Positions 27,242-35,036 of a stretch of 64,000 nt of DNA are shown piece by piece (the first letter of the stretch is position 1; every line of letters begins with the position of its first letter). A program made the translations under genes and the position numbers. Source of the DNA: RBG-16-49-21 sp040768125 (GTDB lineage: Bacteria; Spirochaetota; UBA4802; UBA5550); assembly GCA_040768125.1 (NCBI GenBank), contig JAXGNG010000004.1, positions 310,001 to 374,000 of the forward strand. Direction: 5' to 3'. The notes beneath the pieces were generated by a model. It saw nothing but the letters and a program-made list of their open reading frames with translations. It was not told the DNA's origin and ran no database searches.

Positions 27242-28114
27242 CTAATCCCGGATTACAACATACTTTCGATACGTGTCATAAAGCCGGCGGTAATGCTCCT
27301 CCGCACCCGAGTCGCCCGAGGCGAGGTAGTAATACGAGAGAAGCTGGCTTGCCCTGATGAGAAAGCTGTTCATTTCCCTGCCCTTAAGGCCCTTCGTGAT
27401 CTCGTAGTCCCCGATCTTCATAAGCTGCGTCGCGATGTTCATGTGCTGAATGAACCTGACCACGTCGCCCTTGAGTTCCTTGCTTCCGTTGAGCACCATC
27501 TGCGAGAGCTTTTCCCTGTCGAGGCCGCCGGAAAGAAGGTAGTATTTTTTTATTGCGACCATCGATGAGCTCACGAGGGCCTTGTTGTAGCCTATCTTGA
27601 GCCGGTTTCTGAGCATTTCGTAGGCCTTCAGTATGTGGCTGTCCGTGTCAGGTTTCTCACGATGGCGCGTCTGAAACAGCCGGAACGCAACTTCCTCGAT
27701 CTCCCTGCAGTCGGGATCGGTGTTGATAACGGCAGAGAGCTTGAAGTAGTTGTTCGGGTTCCGCTCGAGGATCTTGATAAAGATCTCAACGCCCTTCAGG
27801 GCCTCGGCGTATATCTGCAGGGTGAGGGCCGTAAAGTCATGCTCCGAGAGGCATTTCAAACCCTCGACGATAAGGGGAGACTGCGCCGTGACGAGGAGGG
27901 CGTCCATGTCAGGCGCGAAGTCCTCCGATGACCTTTTTTTGTGCGGGAGAGGGTGATCAGTGCTTTCGGTTTTCGGCGGCGCGCTTCTTCCCGGCGTCGG
28001 AGAAGGCTTCGGCGCGGAGGGCTCTTCAAAGGCGAAGGGATCGACGGTCTCCCCTTTTGTTTCAGTACCCGGGGGGGTGTCGTCGAATAATGAATCGAAA
28101 TCGTCATTCGGCAT
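27242..28114 (-). CDS. Unrecognised cytoplasmic protein with disordered N-terminus
   Basis: Protein of about 290 residues. The first 75 residues are rich in Asp, Pro, Ser, Thr and Lys and look disordered (FDSLFDDTPPGTE). The remaining 215 residues are predicted helical (LVEGLKCLSEHDFTA-like heptads, ALVSSSMVAIKKYYLLSGG) without signal peptide or membrane helix, perhaps a helical-repeat fold. I recognise no family. The frame is open from 28144; the ATG at 28114 is favoured because the protein sequence there starts like a normal N-terminus (MPNDDFD), but no strong ribosome site separates the two. Confidence 0.55.
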   Translation of the reverse strand: MPNDDFDSLFDDTPPGTETKGETVDPFAFEEPSAPKPSPTPGRSAPPKTESTDHPLPHKKRSSEDFAPDMDALLVTAQSPLIVEGLKCLSEHDFTALTLQIYAEALKGVEIFIKILERNPNNYFKLSAVINTDPDCREIEEVAFRLFQTRHREKPDTDSHILKAYEMLRNRLKIGYNKALVSSSMVAIKKYYLLSGGLDREKLSQMVLNGSKELKGDVVRFIQHMNIATQLMKIGDYEITKGLKGREMNSFLIRASQLLSYYYLASGDSGAEEHYRRLYDTYRKYVVIRD

Positions 28115-28347
28115 GATCTGCCCGTCCAATCGTTGGCCGGTCAAGGGGTTCGGCCCGGGATATGGATACCTTCATATGCAGAAATATGTGTGTATAACGG
28201 GGTCTTGTCAAGCCCCTTTTCGAAAGGGCAATCGCAGCGTCGGATGGTTTTTGGCACCGCAATCGCGTATTGTTATGGACAGTGCCGGCGGAAGCGGGGT
28301 ATGCTGTTTGACGAATATCGATCCCGGAGAGTGGGGGGAGGAAAGAC

Positions 28348-30861
28348 ATGAAAAGGGGACAGATCATCCTGCTCGCGGCGGTAATCCTGGTAGCGGCGTT
28401 TTTCGGCCTGAAAAAACAGCTCATTCAACAGTTCGACCGATCCCTCGACAGGACCCGGGGAACCGTGACGCTGCGGGGACTGCGGGATGACGTGACGATC
28501 CGCACCGATCCCTATGGCGTCCCGCGCATCGAGGCGTCGAACGAGCACGACCTGTTCTTCGCGACCGGGTGGGTTTCCGCCAGGGACCGGCTCTGGCAGA
28601 TGACCGCGATGAAGATGGCCATGGAGGGACGGCTCTCGGAGATCGCCGGGGGGGAGTTCATGAAGATCGACCTCTTCATGAGGACCCTTGGTGTTGCGGC
28701 ACCGCTGGAAGAAGCCCTGGGGAAACTTGATCCCCGCTCGCTTGACATGCTTGAAAGCTTCAGCAATGGCGTTAACGCCTACGTTGATTCCCATGGGAAT
28801 CTACCCGCGGAATTCTTCCTCGCCGCCTACCGCCCTGAGCCATGGAGGCCCATCGATTCGCTTTACGTCCTCGCCATGCTGAGCATGAACCTTTCGTTCA
28901 ATTTCATTGAGGAACTCGATTACCTCAACATGGCGTCAAAGGTTGGGTATGAAAAAGCGCCCTGGCTCGTTCCCATTTACCCGGACGAGGAACTGCCATT
29001 CGAAGAGGGAAAAAAACTCGGGGAGATCGAACCGCTGGAACTGAACACCCTGGCCGGGGACTGGGGCGCAGTGCGTGAAGGACTGCGCGATATCCTCTCG
29101 ATGGGTGTGCCCGCATCGAACAACTGGGCCCTCGCGGGGTCGAAGGCAAAGGGAGGCCGTGCAATCGTGTGCAATGACACGCACCTGGGCCTCTTAATGC
29201 CCAACGTCTGGTTCATGATGCACCAGAAATGCCCCACCTACGAGGCGGCGGGGGTCGCCGCGGCGGGCCTTCCCCTGGTGGCCCTCGGCTTCAACGGCAG
29301 GGTCGCCTGGGGAGCCACCATGGTCATGGCGGACAACCAGGACATCTTCCTGGAAAAATTGACTGTGAAAGACGGGAGGACCCACTACCTCTACAGGGAT
29401 GAATGGGTTCCCGTGACCGAGCGGGAGGAGCGCTTCAAAATACGAGGGGGTAAAACGCTGACACGCGTCGTCAGGTCAACGGTCCACGGTCCCCTCATCA
29501 ATGACGCACTCGCGATGATGCCCCTTCCTCCGGAGATGCCGGTCCAGCCCCTTCCCGTGAAAACGAAGTACGGCCTCGCCCTTTCATGGGGCATCGGGGA
29601 CACGGCGGCGACGATCCGCGCGTTTCGTACAATGGGTGATTCGCGGGACGCGACCGGGGCCCGGCAGGCGATACTGGGCATGGAGAGCTGGTTTCTGAAC
29701 ATTGTCTACGGTGACGCAGACTCGATCGCCTGGCAGGTTTCCGGAAGCCTTCCCCTCAGGAAAAAGGGGGAAGGCATGCTCCCCTCGCCGGGATGGACCG
29801 GGGACTATGACTGGACGGGGTACCGGTCCCCCGAATTGAACCCCCACCGGGAAAATCCCCCCGAGGGATATCTCGCGACGGCGAATAATCGGACCGTGGA
29901 AAAGGATTACCGTCCCCGGATAAGCTCGAGCTGGTACAACCCCGAGCGCGACGAGAGGATCCGGCAGGTAATCGGCCCCATGCTCGACGCAACCTCAGAG
30001 GACATGCTGCGCCTTCAGTTCGACCGCCTCTCACTCATGGCCGTGAAAACCCAGGAGCTTCTCTTCCGCGGGGAATCCGGGAAACAAATCGCGGCGGCAA
30101 TAGCGGGGGCGGCGAAGGAGAAGGCCGATGACGCGCGCGAGGCCCTGGAGTTTCTCAAGCCCGGGCGCTTCAACGCGGTGATGGAAAGGGATTCCGCCTC
30201 GGCCGCGGTATTCGGCGCCTTCATGCACTCCGTCACGCGAGGGATATTTCTCGACGAGCTGGGGCCCGAAGGGAGTATCGCCTGGGAAGGGTTTTGCGAC
30301 GTCTCCATGATGTCCTACTCCGCGATACAGGACCATATACTCGGGCGTGAGGATTCGCCCTTCTGGGACGATATCAAGACGCCGGCGAGGGAGACGAAGT
30401 GGCAGATCATCGCCGGCGCCCTTCACGACGCCATCGTACTCTGCGAAAAGGAGATGGGGAACCGGCGCAGCTCGTGGAAGTGGGGGCGCCTTTTCACTTA
30501 TCACTGGGAGCATGACCTGGGGAAGGGCCTTCCTCTCCTGAAGCATTACTTCAACAGGGGTCCCATACCCGCAGGCGGCGACAGCCACACGGTCAACGTC
30601 GCAACCCCGTCGTGGGGGAAGGATTTTTCCGTCCACGTGATACCCGCAATGCGTCTGGTCGTGAATTTCAACCTCCCGGAACCGGCGATGCTCGTTCTTC
30701 CCCACGGCCAATCGGGAAATCCCTCGAGTCCCCACTACGACGACATGCTCGATCTGTGGCTCGATGGGAAGACCCGCCCGCTGCCCTTCGGGAAGGAAGC
30801 CATTGAAAAGCAGTATGTTGACGTCATGGTGCTGAAACCGGAATCCGCGGTCGATCGATGA
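28348..30861 (+). CDS. Penicillin acylase family protein (Ntn hydrolase)
   Basis: Large exported amidase precursor of 837 residues. An N-terminal hydrophobic segment (IILLAAVILVAAFFGL) anchors or exports it. The family hallmarks are RDRLWQMTAMKMAMEGRLSE in the alpha-chain region and the autocatalytic cleavage site before Ser257 in PASNNWALAGS, where Ser257 becomes the N-terminal nucleophile of the beta chain. NDTHLGL and GDSHTVN follow as in relatives. Substrates could be acyl-homoserine lactones, beta-lactams or other N-acyl compounds; the sequence does not tell. GGGGGGAGGAAAG precedes the ATG. It stands as a single gene. Confidence 0.9.
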   Translation: MKRGQIILLAAVILVAAFFGLKKQLIQQFDRSLDRTRGTVTLRGLRDDVTIRTDPYGVPRIEASNEHDLFFATGWVSARDRLWQMTAMKMAMEGRLSEIAGGEFMKIDLFMRTLGVAAPLEEALGKLDPRSLDMLESFSNGVNAYVDSHGNLPAEFFLAAYRPEPWRPIDSLYVLAMLSMNLSFNFIEELDYLNMASKVGYEKAPWLVPIYPDEELPFEEGKKLGEIEPLELNTLAGDWGAVREGLRDILSMGVPASNNWALAGSKAKGGRAIVCNDTHLGLLMPNVWFMMHQKCPTYEAAGVAAAGLPLVALGFNGRVAWGATMVMADNQDIFLEKLTVKDGRTHYLYRDEWVPVTEREERFKIRGGKTLTRVVRSTVHGPLINDALAMMPLPPEMPVQPLPVKTKYGLALSWGIGDTAATIRAFRTMGDSRDATGARQAILGMESWFLNIVYGDADSIAWQVSGSLPLRKKGEGMLPSPGWTGDYDWTGYRSPELNPHRENPPEGYLATANNRTVEKDYRPRISSSWYNPERDERIRQVIGPMLDATSEDMLRLQFDRLSLMAVKTQELLFRGESGKQIAAAIAGAAKEKADDAREALEFLKPGRFNAVMERDSASAAVFGAFMHSVTRGIFLDELGPEGSIAWEGFCDVSMMSYSAIQDHILGREDSPFWDDIKTPARETKWQIIAGALHDAIVLCEKEMGNRRSSWKWGRLFTYHWEHDLGKGLPLLKHYFNRGPIPAGGDSHTVNVATPSWGKDFSVHVIPAMRLVVNFNLPEPAMLVLPHGQSGNPSSPHYDDMLDLWLDGKTRPLPFGKEAIEKQYVDVMVLKPESAVDR

Positions 30862-30879
30862 CGAGCGGAGGCGGCCCGG

Positions 30880-31608
30880 TCATGGAGAGGACCGGTCGCG
30901 GAGGGCGGTGCGGATCATCTCCTCCAGGGGGTCGTCGATGCTCATCCGGTTATTGAATCGGGGAGGGAGAGGGGAGAGCAGTTCGATTTCCTCATCCCTC
31001 GTGGGATGGGCGAAGCGGAGATACGCGGCGTGGAGGAGAATCGAGCCGTCCATGCATGCCCCTGACGAGCCGTATGCCGTGTCCCCCGCAACGGGCATGC
31101 CCATCGCTCCGAGCTGGGCGCGTATCTGGTGCTTCCTTCCCGTGAGCAGGTCCACGACAAGAAGCGCGACTCCCTTGTGAACCGAGATGACGGTATAGCG
31201 CAGGAGGGCGGTCTTCACGCCATGGTCACCGCTCTCGGCCCTGCGCGTGAATCCCCTGCCGCGCACGAGACGGTCCTCCCGTTCGAGCCATTTTCCTCTC
31301 GGGAGAGAAGCCCCCGATTCGACAAGTGCGATGTAGCGCTTCACCACCCGACGGTCGCTGAACTCGGCATGCAGGCGCCGGGCCGCCTTCGATGTGCGCG
31401 CGAAAAGCATGATGCCCGATACCTGGCGGTCAAGTCGGTTGACCGGTCCGATGAACACCCTCCCGGGCTTCCGGTAGCGTTTGCGGATGTATTCCCTGGC
31501 CGTGTCGAGGAGAGAGGGCTCGCCGGAACTGTCGGGCTGGGCAAGCTCCCCCGGCGCCTTCTCCACGGCAAGGAGGTGGTTGTCCTCATAGATAACGGTG
31601 AGTGTCAT
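30880..31608 (-). CDS. RluA-family pseudouridine synthase
   Basis: Protein of 242 residues of the RluA/RsuA-like pseudouridine synthases, which isomerise uridines in rRNA or tRNA. The catalytic Asp is in VNRLDRQVSGIMLF; most RluA proteins read HRLDR here, so this has Asn for His. LTGRKHQIRAQLGAMGMPVAGDTAYG is the second family motif (two parts, each conserved). There is no S4 domain at the N-terminus. The ATG at 31608 gives a usual N-terminus (LTVIYEDNHLLAVEK); the frame is open to 31653. It converges on the penicillin acylase gene. RNA target unknown. Confidence 0.88.
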   Translation of the reverse strand: MTLTVIYEDNHLLAVEKAPGELAQPDSSGEPSLLDTAREYIRKRYRKPGRVFIGPVNRLDRQVSGIMLFARTSKAARRLHAEFSDRRVVKRYIALVESGASLPRGKWLEREDRLVRGRGFTRRAESGDHGVKTALLRYTVISVHKGVALLVVDLLTGRKHQIRAQLGAMGMPVAGDTAYGSSGACMDGSILLHAAYLRFAHPTRDEEIELLSPLPPRFNNRMSIDDPLEEMIRTALRDRSSP

Positions 31609-31668
31609 TACGTCGATTGTTCCCGCATATTCCTCGATGAAATATGGCGACACCCCTGAAATTTTTTA

Positions 31669-31697
31669 TTGACTCTGAAGGGGATAATCCATATTTT
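31669..31697 (+). promoter_or_regulatory. Sigma70-type promoter of the small cytochrome gene
   Basis: TTGACT (31669-31674), a 17-base spacer and TATTTT (31692-31697) lie about 33 bases upstream of the ATG. Confidence 0.65.
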
Positions 31698-31729
31698 ACA
31701 ACATTATTGAGATTTACCTGGAGAATGCA

Positions 31730-31999
31730 ATGAGAAAAAAATTCGTCATCGCCGCGGTTATTCTTTCAGTTGCGTCGCTTACCCTGCCGGATCTTCTGGG
31801 AAACCCGGCCCTACAGAAGCAGCATGCGGGCCAGAAGAAGAACAACAAATCCGTCAATTGTCTCTTCTGCCATGGCACATCGGCTGATCAGAGCAATCCC
31901 CAGGCCTTGGCGGCGAAGGGTCTCGTGAAGAAGGTAAAGGGCCAGAATCTTATCCAGTTGAAGAAGCTGCGAACCTGCCTCGGCGCGGGGTGCCATTAA
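31730..31999 (+). CDS. Small periplasmic putative diheme cytochrome c
   Basis: Protein of 89 residues with a signal peptide (KKFVIAAVILSVASLTLP). The mature part carries CLFCH (Cys44, Cys47, His48), a normal heme c site, and CLGAGCH as its last seven residues (Cys83, Cys88, His89). The second has four residues between the cysteines, as in some sites of cytochrome c3, and ends the protein. In between is a Lys-rich stretch (GLVKKVKGQNLIQLKKL). GGAG lies eight bases upstream of the ATG, and a good promoter precedes it. It is likely an electron carrier or the heme subunit of a larger complex, though no partner is adjacent. Confidence 0.7.
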   Translation: MRKKFVIAAVILSVASLTLPDLLGNPALQKQHAGQKKNNKSVNCLFCHGTSADQSNPQALAAKGLVKKVKGQNLIQLKKLRTCLGAGCH

Positions 32000-32006
32000 A
32001 AAAAAC

Positions 32007-32035
32007 TTGAAATTTATACGGTGCATCTGACTATG
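32007..32035 (+). promoter_or_regulatory. Possible promoter for tRNA-Leu(TAG) and tRNA-Gly
   Basis: TTGAAA (32007-32012), 17 bases, then ACTATG (32030-32035), with an expected start about 15 bases before the tRNA. Confidence 0.4.
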
Positions 32036-32057
32036 GCTTCGGTAGGCGGGTAGCAGC

Positions 32058-32139
32058 GCGAGCGTGGTGGAACTGGCAGACACGCTAGATTTAGGATCTA
32101 GTGCCGAAAGGCGTGGGGGTTCGATTCCCTTCGCTCGCA
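32058..32139 (+). tRNA. tRNA-Leu (anticodon TAG)
   Basis: Class II tRNA of 82 bases: acceptor GCGAGCG pairs with CGCTCGC, anticodon loop TTTAGGA between GCTAGA and TCTAGT, variable arm GCCGAAAGGC, T-loop TTCGATT, discriminator A. CCA not encoded. Confidence 0.95.
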
Positions 32140-32148
32140 TTTATAAAC

Positions 32149-32220
<72 letters not shown>

Positions 32221-32225
32221 CAGGG

Positions 32226-32252
32226 AACCCCGACAGTGTCGGGGTTTTTTTT
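32226..32252 (+). terminator. Rho-independent terminator after the tRNA pair
   Basis: AACCCCGAC (32226-32234) pairs with GTCGGGGTT (32238-32246) around a three-base loop and is followed by a run of eight T (32245-32252). Confidence 0.93.
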
Positions 32253-32309
32253 ACGGTTGGAGCCTTTTTATCGATAGTGCATCATGGATGCCCCTGGTAA
32301 AAACAATAG

Positions 32310-33716
32310 ATGACAGCAGTTTTTTTTAAGACGACTTATAACCGCATCTTACTCGGGATGACGCTCCTCACCCTCTCCTTCGCCGGGTGCCTCGATGGAG
32401 GCCTCAGCTTCGATCTGCGACCCTACAAGATCATCCAGGCACTGGAGGATGCCTTCTGGGTAGCCTCCGTCATGCCGGAAAACGGCGCCACGGGCGTTTC
32501 CGTCAACCCGACGGTACTCGCGCAATTCAGACGGGACATGGACGCCGCAACCATAACGGGGGCGACCTTCACTCTGGAGGACGGGTTTGGCCCCGTTTCC
32601 GGCTCCGTTGCCTACGACGCCCCGACCCGCACGGCAACGTTCACCATTACGCCCCCCGCCGCGCTGCTCAACCTGACGGAATACACGGTCACGATCTCCC
32701 CCCTGGTGCGGGACGTCGAGGGGAATTACATGCAAAAAGCGGTGCAGTGGCGGTTTACCACCATGGACGTGGCGGTCCCGACCTATACCGTTAGCTTCAA
32801 TCCAACGGGGGGAAGCGCGGTCCCGCCCCAGACCATTGCCTCGGGGGGTCTTGTAACGGAACCGGCGAACCCGACGCGGGACGAGTACGCCTTCGAGGGG
32901 TGGTATACTGACAATACTTATACGGTGCGGTGGGATTTCTCGACCAATACGGTGACTTCGGACAGGACCCTCTGGGCCAACTGGCTGCCGGGTACTGCGG
33001 GCCTCTCATATACACTTTTGGGCGGCACCTATTACAGCGTGAGCGCCGGATCGGTCACGGCGGGGAACGTGGTGATCCCCGATACTCACGCAGGACTTCC
33101 CGTGATGGAACTGCAACCGTATGGATTCCAGAACCTGCCGGGCCTTACGGGCGTGGTGGTGCCCGACAGCGTAGCGATTATCGGGAATCAAGCGTTCCTC
33201 AATTGTAATGGAATCGTGGACGTCATGATCGGGGACGGCGTCACGGCAATCGGCGACGGCGCCTTCTCGCAGTGCAGCGGGATTGCAAGCCTGACGATAG
33301 GTGAAGGAGTCGCGACCATCGGCGCCAGCGCCTTTTCCCATTGCGCAGCCCTTACGAACGTGACGATTCCGGACAGCGTTACGGCCATCGGGGACAACGC
33401 ATTCCAGTACTGCGCGAACCTGAGCGCCCTGACCATCGGGAGCAGCGTCGGGACGATCGGGAACTTTGCCTTCTGGTACTGCGACTCCCTTACGAGCGTG
33501 ACGATCCCGGCAGGCGTGGTTACCATCGGGGCCAGCGTGCTCCGGATGTGTCCCAGCCTTACGACCGTGTACGTGCTGCCCACAACTCCCCCGGCCGCGG
33601 GAGGCGCGATGTTTACCGACAGCCCCGTCACGGCAATATATGTTCCATCCGGTACTGCATCATTGTATCAGGGAGCGACGAACTGGAGTACCTACGCGGG
33701 CATTATCACGGAATAA
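32310..33716 (+). CDS. Surface lipoprotein with Big_5, InlB-type and BspA-like LRR domains
   Basis: Protein of 468 residues. A signal segment (ILLGMTLLTLSFAGC) ends in a lipobox with Cys27. Next comes an Ig-like Big_5 domain (about 48-145; PENGATGVSVNPTVLAQF, TLTEYTVTISP-like strands), then an InlB B-repeat/Flg_new unit (about 150-228; FNPTGGSAVPPQTIASGG, FEGWYTDNTY). The C-terminal half is a BspA/LRR_5 array whose units read like VTIPDSVTAIGDNAFQYCAN. These modules serve binding or adhesion at the cell surface. The start is not firm: no clear ribosome site precedes the ATG at 32310. It lies between the tRNA terminator and the IS30 copy. Confidence 0.82.
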   Translation: MTAVFFKTTYNRILLGMTLLTLSFAGCLDGGLSFDLRPYKIIQALEDAFWVASVMPENGATGVSVNPTVLAQFRRDMDAATITGATFTLEDGFGPVSGSVAYDAPTRTATFTITPPAALLNLTEYTVTISPLVRDVEGNYMQKAVQWRFTTMDVAVPTYTVSFNPTGGSAVPPQTIASGGLVTEPANPTRDEYAFEGWYTDNTYTVRWDFSTNTVTSDRTLWANWLPGTAGLSYTLLGGTYYSVSAGSVTAGNVVIPDTHAGLPVMELQPYGFQNLPGLTGVVVPDSVAIIGNQAFLNCNGIVDVMIGDGVTAIGDGAFSQCSGIASLTIGEGVATIGASAFSHCAALTNVTIPDSVTAIGDNAFQYCANLSALTIGSSVGTIGNFAFWYCDSLTSVTIPAGVVTIGASVLRMCPSLTTVYVLPTTPPAAGGAMFTDSPVTAIYVPSGTASLYQGATNWSTYAGIITE

Positions 33717-33732
33717 TTTTACGGAGCCCACA

Positions 33733-33770
33733 CGCACGAAGGAGGGGTCACGTGACCTCGCCTTCGTGCG
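33733..33770. repeat. Near-perfect 38-bp inverted repeat after the LRR lipoprotein gene
   Basis: CGCACGAAGG (33733-33742) mirrors CCTTCGTGCG (33761-33770), and the centre GGTCACGTGACC is itself a palindrome; only one inner pair fails. It lies 17 bases past the stop. No T run follows, so it is either an atypical terminator or a protein binding site. Confidence 0.6.
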
Positions 33771-33793
33771 CGAAAACCCCCGCCTTTTCGCCC

Positions 33794-33796
33794 ATG
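33794..33796 (+). repeat. Left copy of the IS30 target duplication (ATG)
   Basis: ATG directly outside the left inverted repeat, repeated at 34904-34906. Confidence 0.7.
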
Positions 33797-34903
33797 CCTC
33801 AATTCAAGGATGAAGTGCAACATTAGGAATCAGTAATAATAGTAGTCTCATGGGGGCTCTTCCCATAGGATTGAGTTTGACAGAACATAATCCGAGGAGG
33901 AACCACCCATGAGACTGTATTCACACATAACGAAAGACGAGCGCCATGTCATCCAAAAAATGCTCTATTCTAGCGTATCAAAGATTGAATTGAGCAAATA
34001 TCTGGGACGCGATCGATCTACCATTTATCGAGAGCATACACGAAACAGGACAAAAGGCTATCATTATCAAGATGCACATGAACGTTATTGCGCCCGAAGG
34101 TATAGGCGTCGGAGAAAGCTCGATAGCAATGGTGTGTTACGGCTTCTTGTATGCTCTTTGCTTATGGAGAGAAATTCCCCTGAAGTCACATCATATTATT
34201 TGAGGAGCCAGTTTCCCGGAGATCCTGAGATGCATATATCAACTGAAGCCATCTATCAATGGGTGTATGCGCAGCATGGGGAGTACCACAATATGTTATT
34301 GCTTAATTATCTGTTCACAAAGAGGAATAAACGTCAGAAACGGTCCCTGATATATCAAAAAAGAGAACTTATTGCTGGGAAACGGAACATTTGTGAACGT
34401 CCGATAGAGGCTGATGAAAAGACTGTCGCCGGCCATTTGGAGGGTGATCTCATTACCAGTGCAGGGAATGATGCATATTTACTTACCCTGGTTGACCGCA
34501 AACTGGCGCATATCTGGGGTGTTCCAGTCCATTCCAAGGATGCGGAAATCGTATCCCGAGCTGTCGTGGAGGCACTGAACGATTTACCTGCCGGATTCGT
34601 TAAAACAATTACATTCGATAATGGTAGTGAATTCAGCTTATTTCAGAATATCGAAAAAGCATTGGAATGCAAGGTCTTCTTTGCCGATCCATATTGTTCA
34701 TGGCAACGTGGGTTAAATGAGCATATCAATGGACGCATCCGCCAGTATATCCCTAAGAAAAAAAGTTTTGCCCACTTGACCGATGATGATTTTGAGGATA
34801 TCCTCTGTGCAATAAATTCGAGGCCCCGAAAATCCCGTGGGTGGCGTACCCCGAGATCGCTGTTGAATGAACTGATTTGTTGCACTTGAATGTTGAATTC
34901 AGG
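33797..34903 (+). mobile_element. Complete IS30-family insertion sequence with readable ends
   Basis: The left end (33797-33822) and the inverted right end (34878-34903) match at 21 of 26 positions; the shared inner block is AAGTGCAACA and the outer part CCTnAATTCAA. A 3-bp direct repeat ATG flanks it (33794-33796 and 34904-34906), the usual target duplication size for IS30. The 1107-bp element has one intact transposase gene. Its base composition is clearly more AT-rich than the chromosome around it, which suggests a recent arrival. It sits between the LRR lipoprotein gene and tig. Confidence 0.88.
33909..34889 (+). CDS. IS30-family transposase
   Basis: Intact transposase of 326 residues. 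The N-terminus has the IS30 helix-turn-helix (SKIELSKYLGRDRSTIYREH). The DDE catalytic residues are in family context: Asp in HLEGDLITS, Asp in ITFDNGSEF and Glu in LNEHINGRIRQYIPK. GAGGAGG lies about eight bases before the ATG. Codons end in A or T far more often than in the neighbouring genes. It moves by cut-and-paste or circle formation through the 26-bp ends. No frameshift or internal stop is present, so it may be active. Confidence 0.95.
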   Translation: MRLYSHITKDERHVIQKMLYSSVSKIELSKYLGRDRSTIYREHTRNRTKGYHYQDAHERYCARRYRRRRKLDSNGVLRLLVCSLLMERNSPEVTSYYLRSQFPGDPEMHISTEAIYQWVYAQHGEYHNMLLLNYLFTKRNKRQKRSLIYQKRELIAGKRNICERPIEADEKTVAGHLEGDLITSAGNDAYLLTLVDRKLAHIWGVPVHSKDAEIVSRAVVEALNDLPAGFVKTITFDNGSEFSLFQNIEKALECKVFFADPYCSWQRGLNEHINGRIRQYIPKKKSFAHLTDDDFEDILCAINSRPRKSRGWRTPRSLLNELICCT

Positions 34904-34906
34904 ATG
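34904..34906 (+). repeat. Right copy of the IS30 target duplication (ATG)
   Basis: ATG directly outside the right inverted repeat, repeated at 33794-33796. Confidence 0.7.
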
Positions 34907-34912
34907 ACAGAA

Positions 34913-34927
34913 TTGACATATTGTCAA
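34913..34927. repeat. Perfect short palindrome upstream of tig
   Basis: TTGACA and TGTCAA are mirrored around TAT, just outside the IS30 right end and about 110 bases before the tig ATG. It could be an operator or the -35 region of the tig promoter. No matching -10 is obvious. Confidence 0.35.
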
Positions 34928-35036
34928 AAAATGTTTGACTCAGGAAGGGGTCGCAAATTAATTGAGTCTTGACATGTTTGCAATGCGGCGGGGTCCCGTT
35001 CAGATTGAGAGGCCCATGACAAGGAAGGAATACCCA

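Noticed and set aside
28191..28222. Hairpin GGGGTCTTG/CAAGCCCC followed by TTTT
   Set aside because: It resembles a terminator, but no + strand gene ends near it, and the stem has a bulge; likely chance.
33909..34889. Possibility that the transposase belongs to a larger transposon or defence island
   Set aside because: The inverted ends and target duplication close directly around the single gene; no cargo is present.
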